Below, in pieces: positions 26,714 to 36,325 of a stretch of DNA of 48,619 nt (within the stretch, counting starts at the first letter, position 1; each line of letters starts with the position of its first letter). The translations under genes were made by a program, and so were the position numbers. Under the pieces are notes generated by a model, which did not search any database, was not told the DNA's origin, and worked only from the letters and a program-made list of their open reading frames with translations. Location: NCBI RefSeq assembly GCF_000764655.1, contig NZ_JRGL01000137.1, positions 1 through 48,619 on the forward strand, read 5' to 3'. This DNA comes from Aeromonas aquatica (GTDB taxonomy: Bacteria > Pseudomonadota > Gammaproteobacteria > Enterobacterales > Aeromonadaceae).

Positions 26714-27800
26714 TCTGCTGCTTTATTGCCGCCCCGGTTTTGAGAAAGAGGCGGCGGCAGAGATCACCGAGCGTGCCAGTAACATGCAGTGCTACGGCTT
26801 CGCCCGGGTCAAGGACGACAGCGGTTATGTGATTTTCGAGTTGTATGACGAGGAGCAGGCGGATCTGCTGGCCCGCAAGCTGCCGTTCAAGGAGCTGATC
26901 TTCATTCGCCAGATGCTGGTGGTGACCCATGAGCTGAAGGATCTGGATCTCTCCGATCGAATTTCCCCCATCCTGGAGGCGGCCGCCGGTTATACCATCT
27001 GCGGCGATCTGCGGGTGGAGACGGCCGACACCAACGAGGCGAAAGAGCTGTCGGCCTTCTGCCGCAAGTTCACCGTGCCGCTGCGCCAGGCGCTGCGCAG
27101 CAACGAGTTGCTGACCAAGAAGGAGACGCCGCACCGTCCGGTGTTCCACGCCTTCTTCATGGCCAACGATCACCTGCTGATCGGTTACTCCTATTCGTTC
27201 AACAACTCCGAATTCCACATGGGCATCCCGCGTCTGCGCTGCCCGGCGGACGCCCCGAGCCGCTCCAGCCTCAAGCTGGAAGAGGCCTTCTACGTATTCG
27301 TGCCACGGGAAGAGTGGGAACTGCGCCTCACCTCCGGCATGAAGGCGGTCGATCTGGGCGCTTGCCCGGGTGGCTGGACCTATCAGCTGGTGCGCCGCGG
27401 CATGATGGTGACCGCGGTGGACAACGGCTCCATGGCGCCCTCCCTGATGGAGACAGGCCAGGTCAGGCATATCCGCGATGATGGCTTCGTCTGGCGGCCC
27501 AGCAAGAAGAACATCTACTGGCTGGTGTGTGACATGGTGGAGAAGCCGGCGCGGGTGACCCACATGATCGCCGACTGGTTCCGCGAGAACGACTGCCAGG
27601 AGGCGATGTTCAACCTCAAGCTGCCGATGAAAAAGCGCTACGCCGAGGCGGTACACAATATCGAGGTGCTGCGTGGTCTGCTCAAGGAGATCGACAATGC
27701 GTTCGTGATCCAGGCCAAGCAGCTCTATCACGATCGCGAAGAGATCACGGTGCACGTCTACAACAAGTACTGGGTCTCCAAGCTGGAGCCCAAGGCGTAA
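26706..27800 (+). CDS. rlmM: 23S rRNA 2'-O-ribose methyltransferase RlmM
   Basis: 364 residues. RlmM methylates the 2'-OH of C2498 in 23S rRNA. Start [20 protein letters not shown] at 26706 with GGAGG five bases upstream; a TTG at 26694 is part of that site. An N-terminal THUMP-like domain (ELRVE-type [21 protein letters not shown]) is followed by the Rossmann methyltransferase with [18 protein letters not shown] as the SAM motif and the K-D-K-E residues, including [14 protein letters not shown] and [11 protein letters not shown]. The last codons are copied twice downstream as tandem repeats. Confidence 0.95.
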   Translation: MNNLLLYCRPGFEKEAAAEITERASNMQCYGFARVKDDSGYVIFELYDEEQADLLARKLPFKELIFIRQMLVVTHELKDLDLSDRISPILEAAAGYTICGDLRVETADTNEAKELSAFCRKFTVPLRQALRSNELLTKKETPHRPVFHAFFMANDHLLIGYSYSFNNSEFHMGIPRLRCPADAPSRSSLKLEEAFYVFVPREEWELRLTSGMKAVDLGACPGGWTYQLVRRGMMVTAVDNGSMAPSLMETGQVRHIRDDGFVWRPSKKNIYWLVCDMVEKPARVTHMIADWFRENDCQEAMFNLKLPMKKRYAEAVHNIEVLRGLLKEIDNAFVIQAKQLYHDREEITVHVYNKYWVSKLEPKA

Positions 27801-27930
27801 CTCGCAGAATAAAGCGTACGTCTACAGCAGTAGACCGGGTTTCCAAGCTGGAGCCCAGGGCGTAACTCGCAGAGTAAAGCGCACGTCTACAGCCGTAGAC
27901 CGGGTCTCCAAGCTGGAGCCCAGGGCGTAA
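27755..27930. repeat. Tandem duplication of the rlmM 3' end (three copies)
   Basis: Units start at 27755, 27819 and 27884 (64, 65 and about 47 bases). Each reads CGTCTACA... through CCAAGCTGGAGCCCA and on past GGCGTAA. The first unit is the genuine rlmM C-terminal codons plus the stop; the next two lie past the stop and are more like each other than like the first. They fall in the rlmM 3' untranslated region before the terminator. Confidence 0.92.
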
Positions 27931-27963
27931 TAGCAGGGTTATCCCGGCTGTTGTCGCGGCATC

Positions 27964-27998
27964 AAAAAACCGGACGGGTTAACCCAGTCCGGTTTTTT
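27964..27998. terminator. Bidirectional terminator between rlmM and the secreted-protein gene
   Basis: CCGGAC (27970-27975) pairs with GTCCGG (27987-27992) around a GGGTTAACCC inner palindrome, flanked by A and T runs on either side. Confidence 0.9.
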
Positions 27999-28012
27999 GC
28001 ATTTCAGACGGT

Positions 28013-28456
28013 TTAGAAACGGTAATCGAAGGTGACCTTGGACTCGTCATTCGTGACCTTGAGTTCCACCTGCAGGGGAATGGTCCTGTCGGTCGGGTTG
28101 AACTGCATCTTGACCCCGTCGCCCCTCAGCTTGATCGCGGTGTTGATGCCGCCGGCGTTGAACTTGATCCTGGGTTTGTGCTGTTCGAAGGAGAGGCTGA
28201 CGCTCTTCTCGGCGGTAATATTCAGTTTCTGGTAGGGGGTGATGCTGCGGGCGCCGTTGCTGTCGGTCATGATGTCCACCCCGAAGGAGAGTTGTTTGGG
28301 GGCTTTGAGCAGGTCGTTGGTATTGATATTGGATTGCCAGACCTGCTTGGCCGGTTGTGCGCTCTGGGGCGGGGGGGTCAACCAGGCATTGTCGATGGGC
28401 CTGTCCAATGCCATGGCAGCGCTGCTGAATACCAGCAAGATGAACGTAGCACGCAT
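28013..28456 (-). CDS. Small secreted protein of unknown function
   Basis: 147 residues. Not recognised. The ATG at 28456 (MRATFILLVFSSAAMA) gives a clean signal peptide and has AAGGAG seven bases upstream; the longer frame from 28531 runs across the neighbouring terminator. The mature part has a Pro/Gln-rich stretch (WLTPPPQSAQPAKQ) and then alternating beta-strand-like segments (QLSFGVDIM, KLNITAEKSVSLSFEQ, KVTFDYRF) ending in Phe. It could be a small periplasmic or outer-membrane-associated protein, but it is too short for a standard barrel. Monocistronic, between two terminators. Confidence 0.7.
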   Translation of the reverse strand: MRATFILLVFSSAAMALDRPIDNAWLTPPPQSAQPAKQVWQSNINTNDLLKAPKQLSFGVDIMTDSNGARSITPYQKLNITAEKSVSLSFEQHKPRIKFNAGGINTAIKLRGDGVKMQFNPTDRTIPLQVELKVTNDESKVTFDYRF

Positions 28457-28524
28457 AGTGGATCTCCTTATCCTCCTTATGAACATAGTATTCATCTGAC
28501 AGGGGGGGTAGGGGGATCCGATAT

Positions 28525-28555
28525 AAAACAAAGGGAGCCTAAGCTCCCTTTTAAA
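28525..28555 (-). terminator. Terminator of the isocitrate dehydrogenase gene
   Basis: AAGGGAGC (28531-28538) pairs with GCTCCCTT (28543-28550) with a four-base loop. On the minus strand it is followed by TGTTTTAT; a TTTT also follows on the plus strand. Confidence 0.8.
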
Positions 28556-28575
28556 ATCATGATGTTAGCTGTGAT

Positions 28576-29583
28576 TTACAGACGGTCTATGATGGCCTGG
28601 GTAAATTCGCTGGTGGAGGCGGTGCCCCCCAGATCCCGGGTGACCCGATCGCCGGATTCGATGGTCGCACGCACCGCCTCGCGGATGCGCTCGGCCTTGT
28701 CCTGCATCCCCAGGTATTCCAGCATCTGGATGGCGGCGAGGATCACCGAGGTGGGGTTGGCGATGTTCTTGCCAGCGATGTCAGGCGCCGAGCCGTGCAC
28801 CGCTTCGAAGATAGCGGCCCCTTCACCTATGTTGGCGCCGGGCGCCATGCCCAGCCCGCCCACCAGACCGGCGCACAGATCCGAAAGGATGTCACCGAAC
28901 AGGTTGGTGGTGACCATCACATCGAAGCGCTCCGGGTACATCACCAGGTTCATGCAGGCGGCATCGACGATCATCTCTTCGTTCTGGATGTCCGGATAGC
29001 GGGCTGCCACTTCCCGCGCCACTTCCAGGAACAGGCCCGAGGTGGACTTGAGGATGTTGGCCTTGTGGATGATGGTGACCTTCTTGCGCCCTTCCTGGCG
29101 TGCCAGCTCGAAGGCGAAGGTGACGATGCGCTCGGCGCCGTCACGGGTGATGATGCTCATCGCCTCGGCGCTCTGGTTGTCATCACTGCGCTTCTGACCC
29201 GCACCCGAGTACATGCCTTCGGTGTTTTCACGCACCGTGATGATGTCGATGTTGTCGTAACGGCTCTTGGTGCCCTTGAAGGAGATGACAGGGCGCACGT
29301 TGGCGTAGAGGTTGAACTTCTTGCGCAGGGAGACGTTGATGGAGGTGAAGCCGCCGCCGACCGGAGTGGTGAGCGGGCCTTTCAGGCTGACCTTGTTCTT
29401 CTCAATCAGGTCGAGGGTGCTTTGCGGCAACAGCTCGCCGTGCTTCTCCAGTGCGACCAGACCGGCATCGGCATAGTCGTAGTCAAAATCACAACCGACG
29501 TGCTTGAGGATCTGGATGGCGGATTCGATGATGCTGGGGCCGATGCCGTCGCCCGGAATGACGGTAATCTTTCTTTTTGACAT
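28576..29583 (-). CDS. NAD-dependent isocitrate dehydrogenase (monomer type homologous to mitochondrial IDH3)
   Basis: 335 residues. Converts isocitrate to 2-oxoglutarate in the TCA cycle. ITVIPGDGIGP opens the beta-decarboxylating dehydrogenase fold. SINVSLRKKFNLYANVRP gives the isocitrate-binding Ser/Asn/Arg set, and ITVRENTEGMYSG and TTNLFGDILSDLCAGLVGGLG are metal and substrate segments. The cofactor loop reads HGSAPDIAGKNIANP: Asp-Ile where NADP enzymes have Lys-Tyr, predicting NAD specificity. 3-isopropylmalate and tartrate dehydrogenases are related, but the SxN substrate motif favours isocitrate. It stands alone, with its own terminator. Confidence 0.85.
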   Translation of the reverse strand: MSKRKITVIPGDGIGPSIIESAIQILKHVGCDFDYDYADAGLVALEKHGELLPQSTLDLIEKNKVSLKGPLTTPVGGGFTSINVSLRKKFNLYANVRPVISFKGTKSRYDNIDIITVRENTEGMYSGAGQKRSDDNQSAEAMSIITRDGAERIVTFAFELARQEGRKKVTIIHKANILKSTSGLFLEVAREVAARYPDIQNEEMIVDAACMNLVMYPERFDVMVTTNLFGDILSDLCAGLVGGLGMAPGANIGEGAAIFEAVHGSAPDIAGKNIANPTSVILAAIQMLEYLGMQDKAERIREAVRATIESGDRVTRDLGGTASTSEFTQAIIDRL

Positions 29584-29727
29584 GAGGCGTATCCACTTCT
29601 AGGGGACAGAGGGGGAGGATTCGGCGGTTTTATACCATTTTTGCACCACATTCTCCATGTTTCTTTACATGTTTCCCATTTATGTCAACAGAAAGATGCG
29701 CGCAGGATGTGGGTTATGCTGGCCGCC

Positions 29728-30537
29728 TCACTCGGCCCTGTCCGGCTGGGGTGGATAGCGGATCTCCCGCAAGTTGAAACCCAGGGGGATATCCCGTTGC
29801 AGCCGCACCAGCCGCTGGGCCAGCAGTGCCTCATCTCTGTGCTGGCGCAGCTTGAGCAGGGGCTTGGTGGCGTCCTCCTGCTCGCAGGCGCTCAGCAGGG
29901 CGGCCAGGGTGCCGTGCTGCAACAGCAGCGTTGTGGCCGTCTTGGGGCCAATTCCCGGCACCCCCTTGATGTTGGAGCCGCCGATGCCGGTCAGGGCCCA
30001 GAAATCCACCAGTTGAGCCGGGGTCACGCCATATTGCTGCTGGACGAAGGCCGCATCCAGCCAGCGTTTGTTGAAATGGTCCCGGATCTGGATCTGCGGG
30101 CAGAGGAGCTGACAGAACCCCTTGTCGGTGGAGATGATGGTGGCCCTGGCGTCGTGCTGGGCAATTCCACTGGCTAACGTGGCGATAAGATCGTCCGCCT
30201 CGTCGGTCTGGGAGAGCAGGGCGTCCACGCCGCACTCCCAGAAGGCATCCTGCAATTCGGCCAGCCCGTCGCGCAGCTCTTCTGGCATGGGGGTGCGTCC
30301 CTCCTTGTAGGCCGGGTAAACCTCCTTGCGCCAGCTGTGCACCTCCCCATCAAACACCGCGATGGCGTGGGTCGGCTCGCTGTTGGCCAGCAGCTTCTTG
30401 CAGGTGTTGATGAGGTTGGCGCGGGTGGCGATCAGCGCCTGAGCCGGGGTCAGCGCCTGCTGGACCTGGACCGCGTGCAGACGGCGGATGAGGTTGAGGG
30501 CATCGATGATAAGCAGCTGTGGCCTGGGGTTTTGCAT
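29728..30537 (-). CDS. xni: Flap endonuclease Xni (ExoIX)
   Basis: 269 residues. Flap endonuclease of the FEN/5'-3' exonuclease family without polymerase. LLIIDALNLIRRLHA supplies the first catalytic Asp; ATIISTDKGFCQLL and SQTDEADDLIATLA carry further acids, and TGIGGSNIKGVPGIGPKTATTLLLQ is the helix-hairpin-helix. Family length about 250-280. As in E. coli, xni and ppnN lie close together, although the sdaCB genes between them are missing here. Confidence 0.92.
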   Translation of the reverse strand: MQNPRPQLLIIDALNLIRRLHAVQVQQALTPAQALIATRANLINTCKKLLANSEPTHAIAVFDGEVHSWRKEVYPAYKEGRTPMPEELRDGLAELQDAFWECGVDALLSQTDEADDLIATLASGIAQHDARATIISTDKGFCQLLCPQIQIRDHFNKRWLDAAFVQQQYGVTPAQLVDFWALTGIGGSNIKGVPGIGPKTATTLLLQHGTLAALLSACEQEDATKPLLKLRQHRDEALLAQRLVRLQRDIPLGFNLREIRYPPQPDRAE

Positions 30538-30600
30538 GGAAGGGAGGGCTCCTGGCGGTCGGGACGGTCCATTGTAACAAGGGACGCGCGGCTTGCCGAC

Positions 30601-30627
30601 AAAAGAGGAGGGGCCTCTTGGCCCCTC
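30601..30627 (-). terminator. Terminator of ppnN
   Basis: GAGGGGCC (30608-30615) pairs with GGCCCCTC (30620-30627) around TCTT. On the minus strand the stem is followed by TCTTTTGTC. Confidence 0.75.
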
Positions 30628-30664
30628 TCGTCATCATCTTCGGCTTGTGTTCCTGTGCCGCTGT

Positions 30665-32020
30665 TTATTTCACTATCTCGTAACAGGGGATGTACTGGGT
30701 GCCGGGCAGCTTCATCCGTTGCTGCTTGACGAAGCTCTCCAGCAGTCTGTCCATCAGGTGCATCAGCTCCTTGTCGCCGTGCAACTTGAACGGCCCCTTC
30801 TTCTCGATGGCGCGGATGCCCCCTTCCTTAACGTTGCCCGCGACTATGCCGGAGAAGGCGCGGCGCAGGTTGGCTGCCAGCAGCTGGGGCGGCTGGTTGC
30901 GGTGCAGATCCAGGCTGGCCATGCTGGCGTGATCCGGCTCGAACGGCAGCTGGAACTCCGGCTCTATCTTGAGGGACCAGTTGAAGGAGTAAGCATCCCC
31001 GACCGATTTGCGGTATTCGCGGATCTTGGGCATCGCCTCCTTCATGGCCCGGGCCACCTCCGGTGCATCGCCGATGATGATCCGGTAGAGGCGGGTGGCC
31101 GGTTCCCCCAGGGTGGCCTTGACGAAGTCGTCGATGGCGCGGAAGTAGTCGGCGCTCTCCTTGGGCCCGGTCAGGACGATGGGGATGGGTTGGCGTTCGT
31201 TGGCCGGGTGCATCATGATGCCGAGCAGATAGAGCAGCTCCTCGGCGGTGCCGACCCCACCCGGGAAGATGATGATGCCGTGACCCAGGCGCACGAAGGC
31301 CTCCAGTCGCTTCTCGATGTCCGGCAGTATCACCAGCTCGTTGACGATGGGGTTGGGGGGTTCGGCGGCGATGATGGAAGGCTCGGTCAGACCGATGTAG
31401 CGACCGTTGCGCACCCGTTGCTTGGCGTGGCCGACGGCCGCCCCCTTCATGGGGCCCTCCATGGCGCCCGGCCCGCAGCCGGTGCAGATGTTCAGCTCCC
31501 TCAGCCCAAGCTCACTGCCCACCGAGCGGGTGTACTGGTATTCGATCTCGTTGATGGAGTGGCCGCCCCAGCAGACGATCAGGTTAGGATCCGCCCCCGG
31601 CAGGATCGCCTTGGCGTTGCGCAAGATGGCGAACACCACGTTGGAGATGTGGGTGGAGCTGGTCAGGTTGACCAGACGGTTCGACTCCAGCTGGGTCGAG
31701 ACGTAGAGGATGTCCCGCAACACGGAGAACAGGTGCTCCTGAATGCCACGGATGATCTCGCCATCGACGAAGGCGTGCTCGGGGGCGTTGAACAGCTCGA
31801 GTTTGACTCCGCGTTCGCGCCGGATCACATGAATGTCGAAGGATTTGAAGCGCTCCAGTATCTCCTTGGAGCTGTCGGTGTGACTGCCGGAGTTGAGCAC
31901 CGCCAGCGAGCAGTTGCGAAACAGTTGATAGATATCGCTGGAGGCGGTCTGTTTGAGGCGGTCCACCTCGAGTTGAGACAGCAAGTCCATGCTGCCGACA
32001 GGATTGATGTGCGTAATCAT
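30665..32020 (-). CDS. ppnN: Nucleotide 5'-monophosphate nucleosidase PpnN (LOG family)
   Basis: 451 residues. PpnN cleaves nucleoside monophosphates to base and ribose 5-phosphate and is activated by (p)ppGpp. The central LOG fold has [19 protein letters not shown] and [18 protein letters not shown] (the PGGxGTxxE motif). The N-terminal [23 protein letters not shown] and the C-terminal ppGpp-responsive domain are as in E. coli YgdH. AAGGGGA precedes the ATG. It is followed by its own terminator. Confidence 0.95.
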   Translation of the reverse strand: MITHINPVGSMDLLSQLEVDRLKQTASSDIYQLFRNCSLAVLNSGSHTDSSKEILERFKSFDIHVIRRERGVKLELFNAPEHAFVDGEIIRGIQEHLFSVLRDILYVSTQLESNRLVNLTSSTHISNVVFAILRNAKAILPGADPNLIVCWGGHSINEIEYQYTRSVGSELGLRELNICTGCGPGAMEGPMKGAAVGHAKQRVRNGRYIGLTEPSIIAAEPPNPIVNELVILPDIEKRLEAFVRLGHGIIIFPGGVGTAEELLYLLGIMMHPANERQPIPIVLTGPKESADYFRAIDDFVKATLGEPATRLYRIIIGDAPEVARAMKEAMPKIREYRKSVGDAYSFNWSLKIEPEFQLPFEPDHASMASLDLHRNQPPQLLAANLRRAFSGIVAGNVKEGGIRAIEKKGPFKLHGDKELMHLMDRLLESFVKQQRMKLPGTQYIPCYEIVK

Positions 32021-32167
32021 AAGTTCCCCTTCACTCGTCTTGTTATCGTTGTGCTTTCCCTGGGGAGAAAACGGGATGCCGTGACATCCCTCGATTTCGA
32101 TAGTAGAGGCAAGGGGTAGGGAAGGGGAATAGGGGGCGGGTGCGTTTGCGTGTTTTTTAGCCGTTGC

Positions 32168-33775
32168 TCAGGCCAGATTGACCTGATCCCGACCCAGGTG
32201 CTTGGAGCTGTAGAGTGCCTTGTCGGCGCGCTCAAACGCATCCGTGGTGTGGTCCCCCTCGCGAAACAGGGTGGCACCGATGGAGATGGTGATCTCGACC
32301 TTGGCATCCCGGAACCGGAACGGGATGCTCTTGATGGTCTGGCGCAGGTTCTCCAACGGCTTCTGGTACTTGTCCGGGTTGATGTTTGGCAGCAGCACCA
32401 CGAACTCTTCACCGCCGAAGCGGGCGATAAAATCGGTGTCGCGCAGGGCGCTCTGCAGCGCCTTGGCGACCACCTTCAACGCCTTGTCGCCGGCCATGTG
32501 GCCGTAGTTGTCGTTGATGTTCTTGAAGTGATCGATGTCGATGATGGCCAGACAGAGAGGGGTGCTGTAACGCAGCCAGCGCTTGTATTCGAGCTCGAGC
32601 CGCTCGTCGAGCGCCGCCCGGTTGTGCACCTGGGTCAGGCTGTCGAGGAACAGCTTGTGCTTTTGAATGGTGAGCCGCTTCTTGTACTCGGCGGTCTCCT
32701 CCTTCATCAGCCGCAGCTTGGCCTCCATGTTGGACAGATGGGTTAGCAGGTGACGTTCACGGCCGGCCATGGCCTCCCTGTCCTGCTGCAGGCGGCGAAT
32801 GGCGTCCACGTGGCTGCAGATGGTGTCTTTCAGAACGATGGAGGAGTCATGGGTGATCAGGGTGCGATCGATGGCCTCGAGCTCCCGTGTCAGCGCCTGG
32901 TCGCTGAGGTGGGTGGCATTTTGCAACGCCCGCCCCTCGTCGAGGGATTCGGTGAAGTTGAAATGGACGGCGGACAGACTCTCGTTGAGGGTGCTGAGGA
33001 AGGCCTGGGACGATTTGCGCTCCTCCCGGGTGCCCTCGATGATGAGTTCGATGATCTGCAGGCAGATCTCGGCCAGCAGCTGCGGCGTGATGCCGGTGAG
33101 CAACTGGCGGCGGATGTCCGCCAGGCTCTCGCCGACGGCGCCGGCGAAGTCGAGCTCGGTGATGAGTCGCTGCAATTCGTCGGCGATCTGGGCATGGGCC
33201 TTGACGTCAAACGAGGCGGCCACCTCCGACGGAGCCAGATCCGTGCCGGTCAGCCGGGGTGGTGGCTGGCTGAGCAGGGGCTGGGTCGGCAGCAGCTGGA
33301 TCTTGATGGCCTGCTGGTAGAACTCCAGCAGACGGATCACCTTCTTCTGGTGATCGCCAATGCCATAGCCTTCGGGGCTGGCGAGAAACTCTTTGAGCGA
33401 GCGACGACTATCGTCCGGGAAGCCTTTGAGCGACTTGAGCTGCTTGCTGCCGAGTTCGATGGCGGCCCGGGTCAGGCCGATGGACTCTTCCAGCGCATTG
33501 CCGTGTTGCTGCAACAGCTTCTCGATGACGGCCAGATCCCCGTCGAGGGACGAGAGCGGAGGATTGCCATCGAGTTTCTGCTTGAGCTTGGCGAGGCGGC
33601 TGTCCAGCTCGCGGTCGTGACCACGGCAGGCCTGCATCAGCTTGCCGATAAACTGGACGCTACGGGTACGTTCAGCATCGGAGAACGTGGCCATGTCCTC
33701 GAGCTCCTGCTGTTTTTGCTGAAGGGATTCCCTGAGTCTTGCCAGTTGTCCTGTTACGGCAGCGATATCATTCAT
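32168..33775 (-). CDS. Diguanylate cyclase (GGDEF) with long N-terminal helical region
   Basis: 535 residues. Makes cyclic di-GMP. The C-terminal GGDEF domain (about residues 370-535) starts DSLTQVHNRAALDERL; the active-site signature is GGEEF near residues 454-458, and an inhibitory RxxD I-site (RDTD) sits five residues upstream, so the enzyme should be active and feedback-controlled. The N-terminal 360 residues are soluble, Leu/Gln-rich and probably coiled-coil, with no recognised sensor or membrane helix. It lies downstream of the TPR/degenerate GGDEF gene on the same strand (85 bases apart), so joint function is plausible. Confidence 0.9.
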   Translation of the reverse strand: MNDIAAVTGQLARLRESLQQKQQELEDMATFSDAERTRSVQFIGKLMQACRGHDRELDSRLAKLKQKLDGNPPLSSLDGDLAVIEKLLQQHGNALEESIGLTRAAIELGSKQLKSLKGFPDDSRRSLKEFLASPEGYGIGDHQKKVIRLLEFYQQAIKIQLLPTQPLLSQPPPRLTGTDLAPSEVAASFDVKAHAQIADELQRLITELDFAGAVGESLADIRRQLLTGITPQLLAEICLQIIELIIEGTREERKSSQAFLSTLNESLSAVHFNFTESLDEGRALQNATHLSDQALTRELEAIDRTLITHDSSIVLKDTICSHVDAIRRLQQDREAMAGRERHLLTHLSNMEAKLRLMKEETAEYKKRLTIQKHKLFLDSLTQVHNRAALDERLELEYKRWLRYSTPLCLAIIDIDHFKNINDNYGHMAGDKALKVVAKALQSALRDTDFIARFGGEEFVVLLPNINPDKYQKPLENLRQTIKSIPFRFRDAKVEITISIGATLFREGDHTTDAFERADKALYSSKHLGRDQVNLA

Positions 33776-33859
33776 TGTTCAGGTCGCCCTGTTGTCATTA
33801 TCGTTTTTGTGTCGTCCCGCAACAGTAAGCCAATGAAAGACCCCGTTGAGTACCTTTTA

Positions 33860-36130
33860 TCACATGTTATCCGGCACTTTCGTCCGTGAAAGCACAAGCC
33901 AGTTAACCCATTGCTTTTCATGAGAAGAATTTACTTTTACCAGCCCCTTGTCAATTGCCATCAAGCAGCATTGCCACACATCGCCATTAAAAAACGCGGC
34001 TTGCTGGCAATCGATGGCGGCCAGCTCCAGCCAGACACTTTGGCGGTATTTTTCACTGAGTTGCATGGCCCCTGACAGCGCCAGGTAGCAGAGATCGAAC
34101 AGGCCATGATGATCGAGCGCCATCGCCGCTTTCGGCAAGAAGGGGTGGCTGACGATGCCGAGGCTGATATGCCTGTCGAGGGGGTAATCGCAGGGGAAGG
34201 CGGCGAGGGTATCGAGCAGCTCCTGCGCCAGCTCATGCAACTGCGCCACGTGGCGTTGTGGCACCACATACAGCAGGTGTCCTTCACGCAGATCGTAGAT
34301 GCGGCCATCTTGTGGAGTCAGCTGGTTGACGTAGTCGCCGAAGGCCTGCTCGATCTCGCGGCTGACCTGATAACCATGCCGTTCCAGGCTGTTGACCAGG
34401 AAAGGCACCCGAAATAGCAGATAGTGCAACTTGTCGTCAAATTCGCTGGTCGGGCTCTCGCTCAGATACCAGCGCTCGGATTGCTGCTGGCGTTTGGCCA
34501 TCTCCCGCGGCCAGCGGCTCATCAGCCGCTGCCAGTTGGCCAGCCCGCTGCGCGGTTCGACCAGCACGGCTTCTTTCAGCTGCTTGGCATTGAGACGAGC
34601 GACCCGCAGCTTGAGCCAGAGCGTGAAGAACAGGTAGATGAAGAGGGCCAGCAACAGGCCGGTGCTGACGCTGGACCAGAGATAGCGATCCTGCTGGTGC
34701 TGGCTGATATCGAGCCGTTGCTCCAGCTCCTTGACCTGCTGTGTCCGCTCCACCTGGGCGTAGTTGTCACGGACAGTCTCCTGCTCCAGATCCAGCTGCT
34801 GTTGGCGCACCAGCTCGCTGCGCTGGTGGAAACTCTTGTAGCTGTCGAGGGCTTGTTTGATATAGCCCTTCTGCTCGTAGGCGATGGAGAGCAGGCGGAA
34901 GATCTCGAACTGGCGCCGGATGTCGCCAATCCGGTTCGCCAGGGTCAGGGCATTCTCCAACTGCAAAATGGCGATCCCCGCTTCCTGCTGCTTGAGATGC
35001 AGCTCCCCGAGCAGCAGCAGGGTGTCGATCAGCGACTCCTTGTCATCCCCCAGCTCGTTGGACTGGCGCGCGGCATTGAGGTAGTTGCGGGCCAGGGTCA
35101 GGTTGCCGGTCAGCAAGTAGGTCTTGCCAATCTCGTACTTGAGGTTGGCGATGCGGATGCGGTTGTTGCCCTCGTCGAGCAAGTCCAGGGCATTGAAGAA
35201 GTAGACCAGCGCCATGTTCATCTCGCCCTGATCACGGTTGAGGCGGGCGAGCACGATCAGCGCATCGCTGAGCAGGGAGGGATTGCCCAGCGCGTGGAAG
35301 TAGTTGGCCGCCTCATTGGCATATTGCAGCGCCTTCTGCGGCTCCTGCTCCTCCTGATAGAGGCTGACCATCTGGTTTGACAGCAGGCCGAGGAACAGCG
35401 GGTCTTGCAGGCCCCTGGCTTGCTGCTGGGCATCGATGTATTCGCCAAGGGCGAGCTGTGGCTGACCGAGGGCATGGTAGAGATCCCCCCCGACGGCACT
35501 GACCCAGGCCAGGGACAGGGGATTGTTGCCCTGCTCGGCCCACTTGTGACTCTCTGCCAGCTGGCGCTTGGCCGCCTCGAACTGTAGCCCCTCCATGCTG
35601 GCGTTGACGTGCAGCAGACGGCTGTATACCTGCAACTGGCTCTCTTTGAGGCTCGGGTTGGCCAGCAGCTTGTCCAGCTCGTCGAGCAGGATGGCACTGG
35701 CCCCGTGGGATCGCTCCTGCATGTTCCGGCTGCGGATCTTGAGGTAGAGGCCGTGGGCCTGCAGCTCGAACTGCTGCTCCTTCTCGGCCATGGCGATGCC
35801 CTGCTCGAGGGACTCCTGCGCCGCCTTGGATTGCCCCAGTTGCTGCAGGCACTCCCCCTTGAGCAGGTAGGCGCCGGTGGCCTGGGTGGCCGTGCCATAG
35901 CTCAGGATCGGCTCTCTGTAGCCATATTCCTGGCGGTTGCTGATGATTTGCTTGGGATTATTGGCGGTACGTTCGAGGAAGGCGGTGGCGATCTGGACAC
36001 ATCTGACGGGATCGGTCAGTACCAGGGTCTGTGCCTGCTGCAGATCGATAGACAACTGCTCCTTGGCCAGATCCAGATCCGGAGCCGACAGGGAGGACAT
36101 CATCATTGCCAGAAAAAACAGTTGATTCAT
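33860..36130 (-). CDS. TPR membrane protein with degenerate GGDEF-like domain
   Basis: 756 residues. An N-terminal signal-like stretch (MNQLFFLAMMMSSLSA) precedes about 440 residues of tetratricopeptide-type helical repeats (ALQYANEAANYFHALGNPSLLSDALIVLARLNRDQGE and similar), then a coiled coil and one membrane helix near 485-507 (WSSVSTGLLLALFIYLFFTLWL). The cytoplasmic C-terminus begins LVEPRSGLANWQRLMSRW, which lines up with the DPLTGLPNRR start of GGDEF domains. Where the active-site loop should be, the sequence reads YDLREGHLLYVVP. Near the end, HISLGIVSHP and LCYLALSGAMQLSEKYRQSV match the GGDEF tail. So a catalytically dead GGDEF domain is likely, possibly a c-di-GMP or GTP sensor; the layout resembles periplasmic TPR regulators in Vibrionales and Shewanella. 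Confidence 0.75.
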   Translation of the reverse strand: MNQLFFLAMMMSSLSAPDLDLAKEQLSIDLQQAQTLVLTDPVRCVQIATAFLERTANNPKQIISNRQEYGYREPILSYGTATQATGAYLLKGECLQQLGQSKAAQESLEQGIAMAEKEQQFELQAHGLYLKIRSRNMQERSHGASAILLDELDKLLANPSLKESQLQVYSRLLHVNASMEGLQFEAAKRQLAESHKWAEQGNNPLSLAWVSAVGGDLYHALGQPQLALGEYIDAQQQARGLQDPLFLGLLSNQMVSLYQEEQEPQKALQYANEAANYFHALGNPSLLSDALIVLARLNRDQGEMNMALVYFFNALDLLDEGNNRIRIANLKYEIGKTYLLTGNLTLARNYLNAARQSNELGDDKESLIDTLLLLGELHLKQQEAGIAILQLENALTLANRIGDIRRQFEIFRLLSIAYEQKGYIKQALDSYKSFHQRSELVRQQQLDLEQETVRDNYAQVERTQQVKELEQRLDISQHQQDRYLWSSVSTGLLLALFIYLFFTLWLKLRVARLNAKQLKEAVLVEPRSGLANWQRLMSRWPREMAKRQQQSERWYLSESPTSEFDDKLHYLLFRVPFLVNSLERHGYQVSREIEQAFGDYVNQLTPQDGRIYDLREGHLLYVVPQRHVAQLHELAQELLDTLAAFPCDYPLDRHISLGIVSHPFLPKAAMALDHHGLFDLCYLALSGAMQLSEKYRQSVWLELAAIDCQQAAFFNGDVWQCCLMAIDKGLVKVNSSHEKQWVNWLVLSRTKVPDNM

Positions 36131-36325
36131 TGGATTAAGAACGCCACAGGAGTGCTGGCATGTTATCCAAGCCCACCCCTGCGCGTCCAGAGTTTACTCA
36201 ATAGATTGGAAGGGCCGGGCCCACTGCCGTCAGCGGCGCACAGCGTTGGCCGACAGATTGGGCACTATGGCCAAGTGGGCGATGGCAATGGCGGCCAGAC
36301 CCACGCTTGCCAACGGCGCCGGTGT

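Noticed and set aside
30593..32119. 508-codon plus-strand open frame opposite ppnN
   Set aside because: Shadow of ppnN; no recognisable domain.
36130..36325. Short hydrophobic frame (LAAIAIAHLAIVPNL) after queF
   Set aside because: No start codon with a ribosome-binding site and bounded by stops; likely noncoding.
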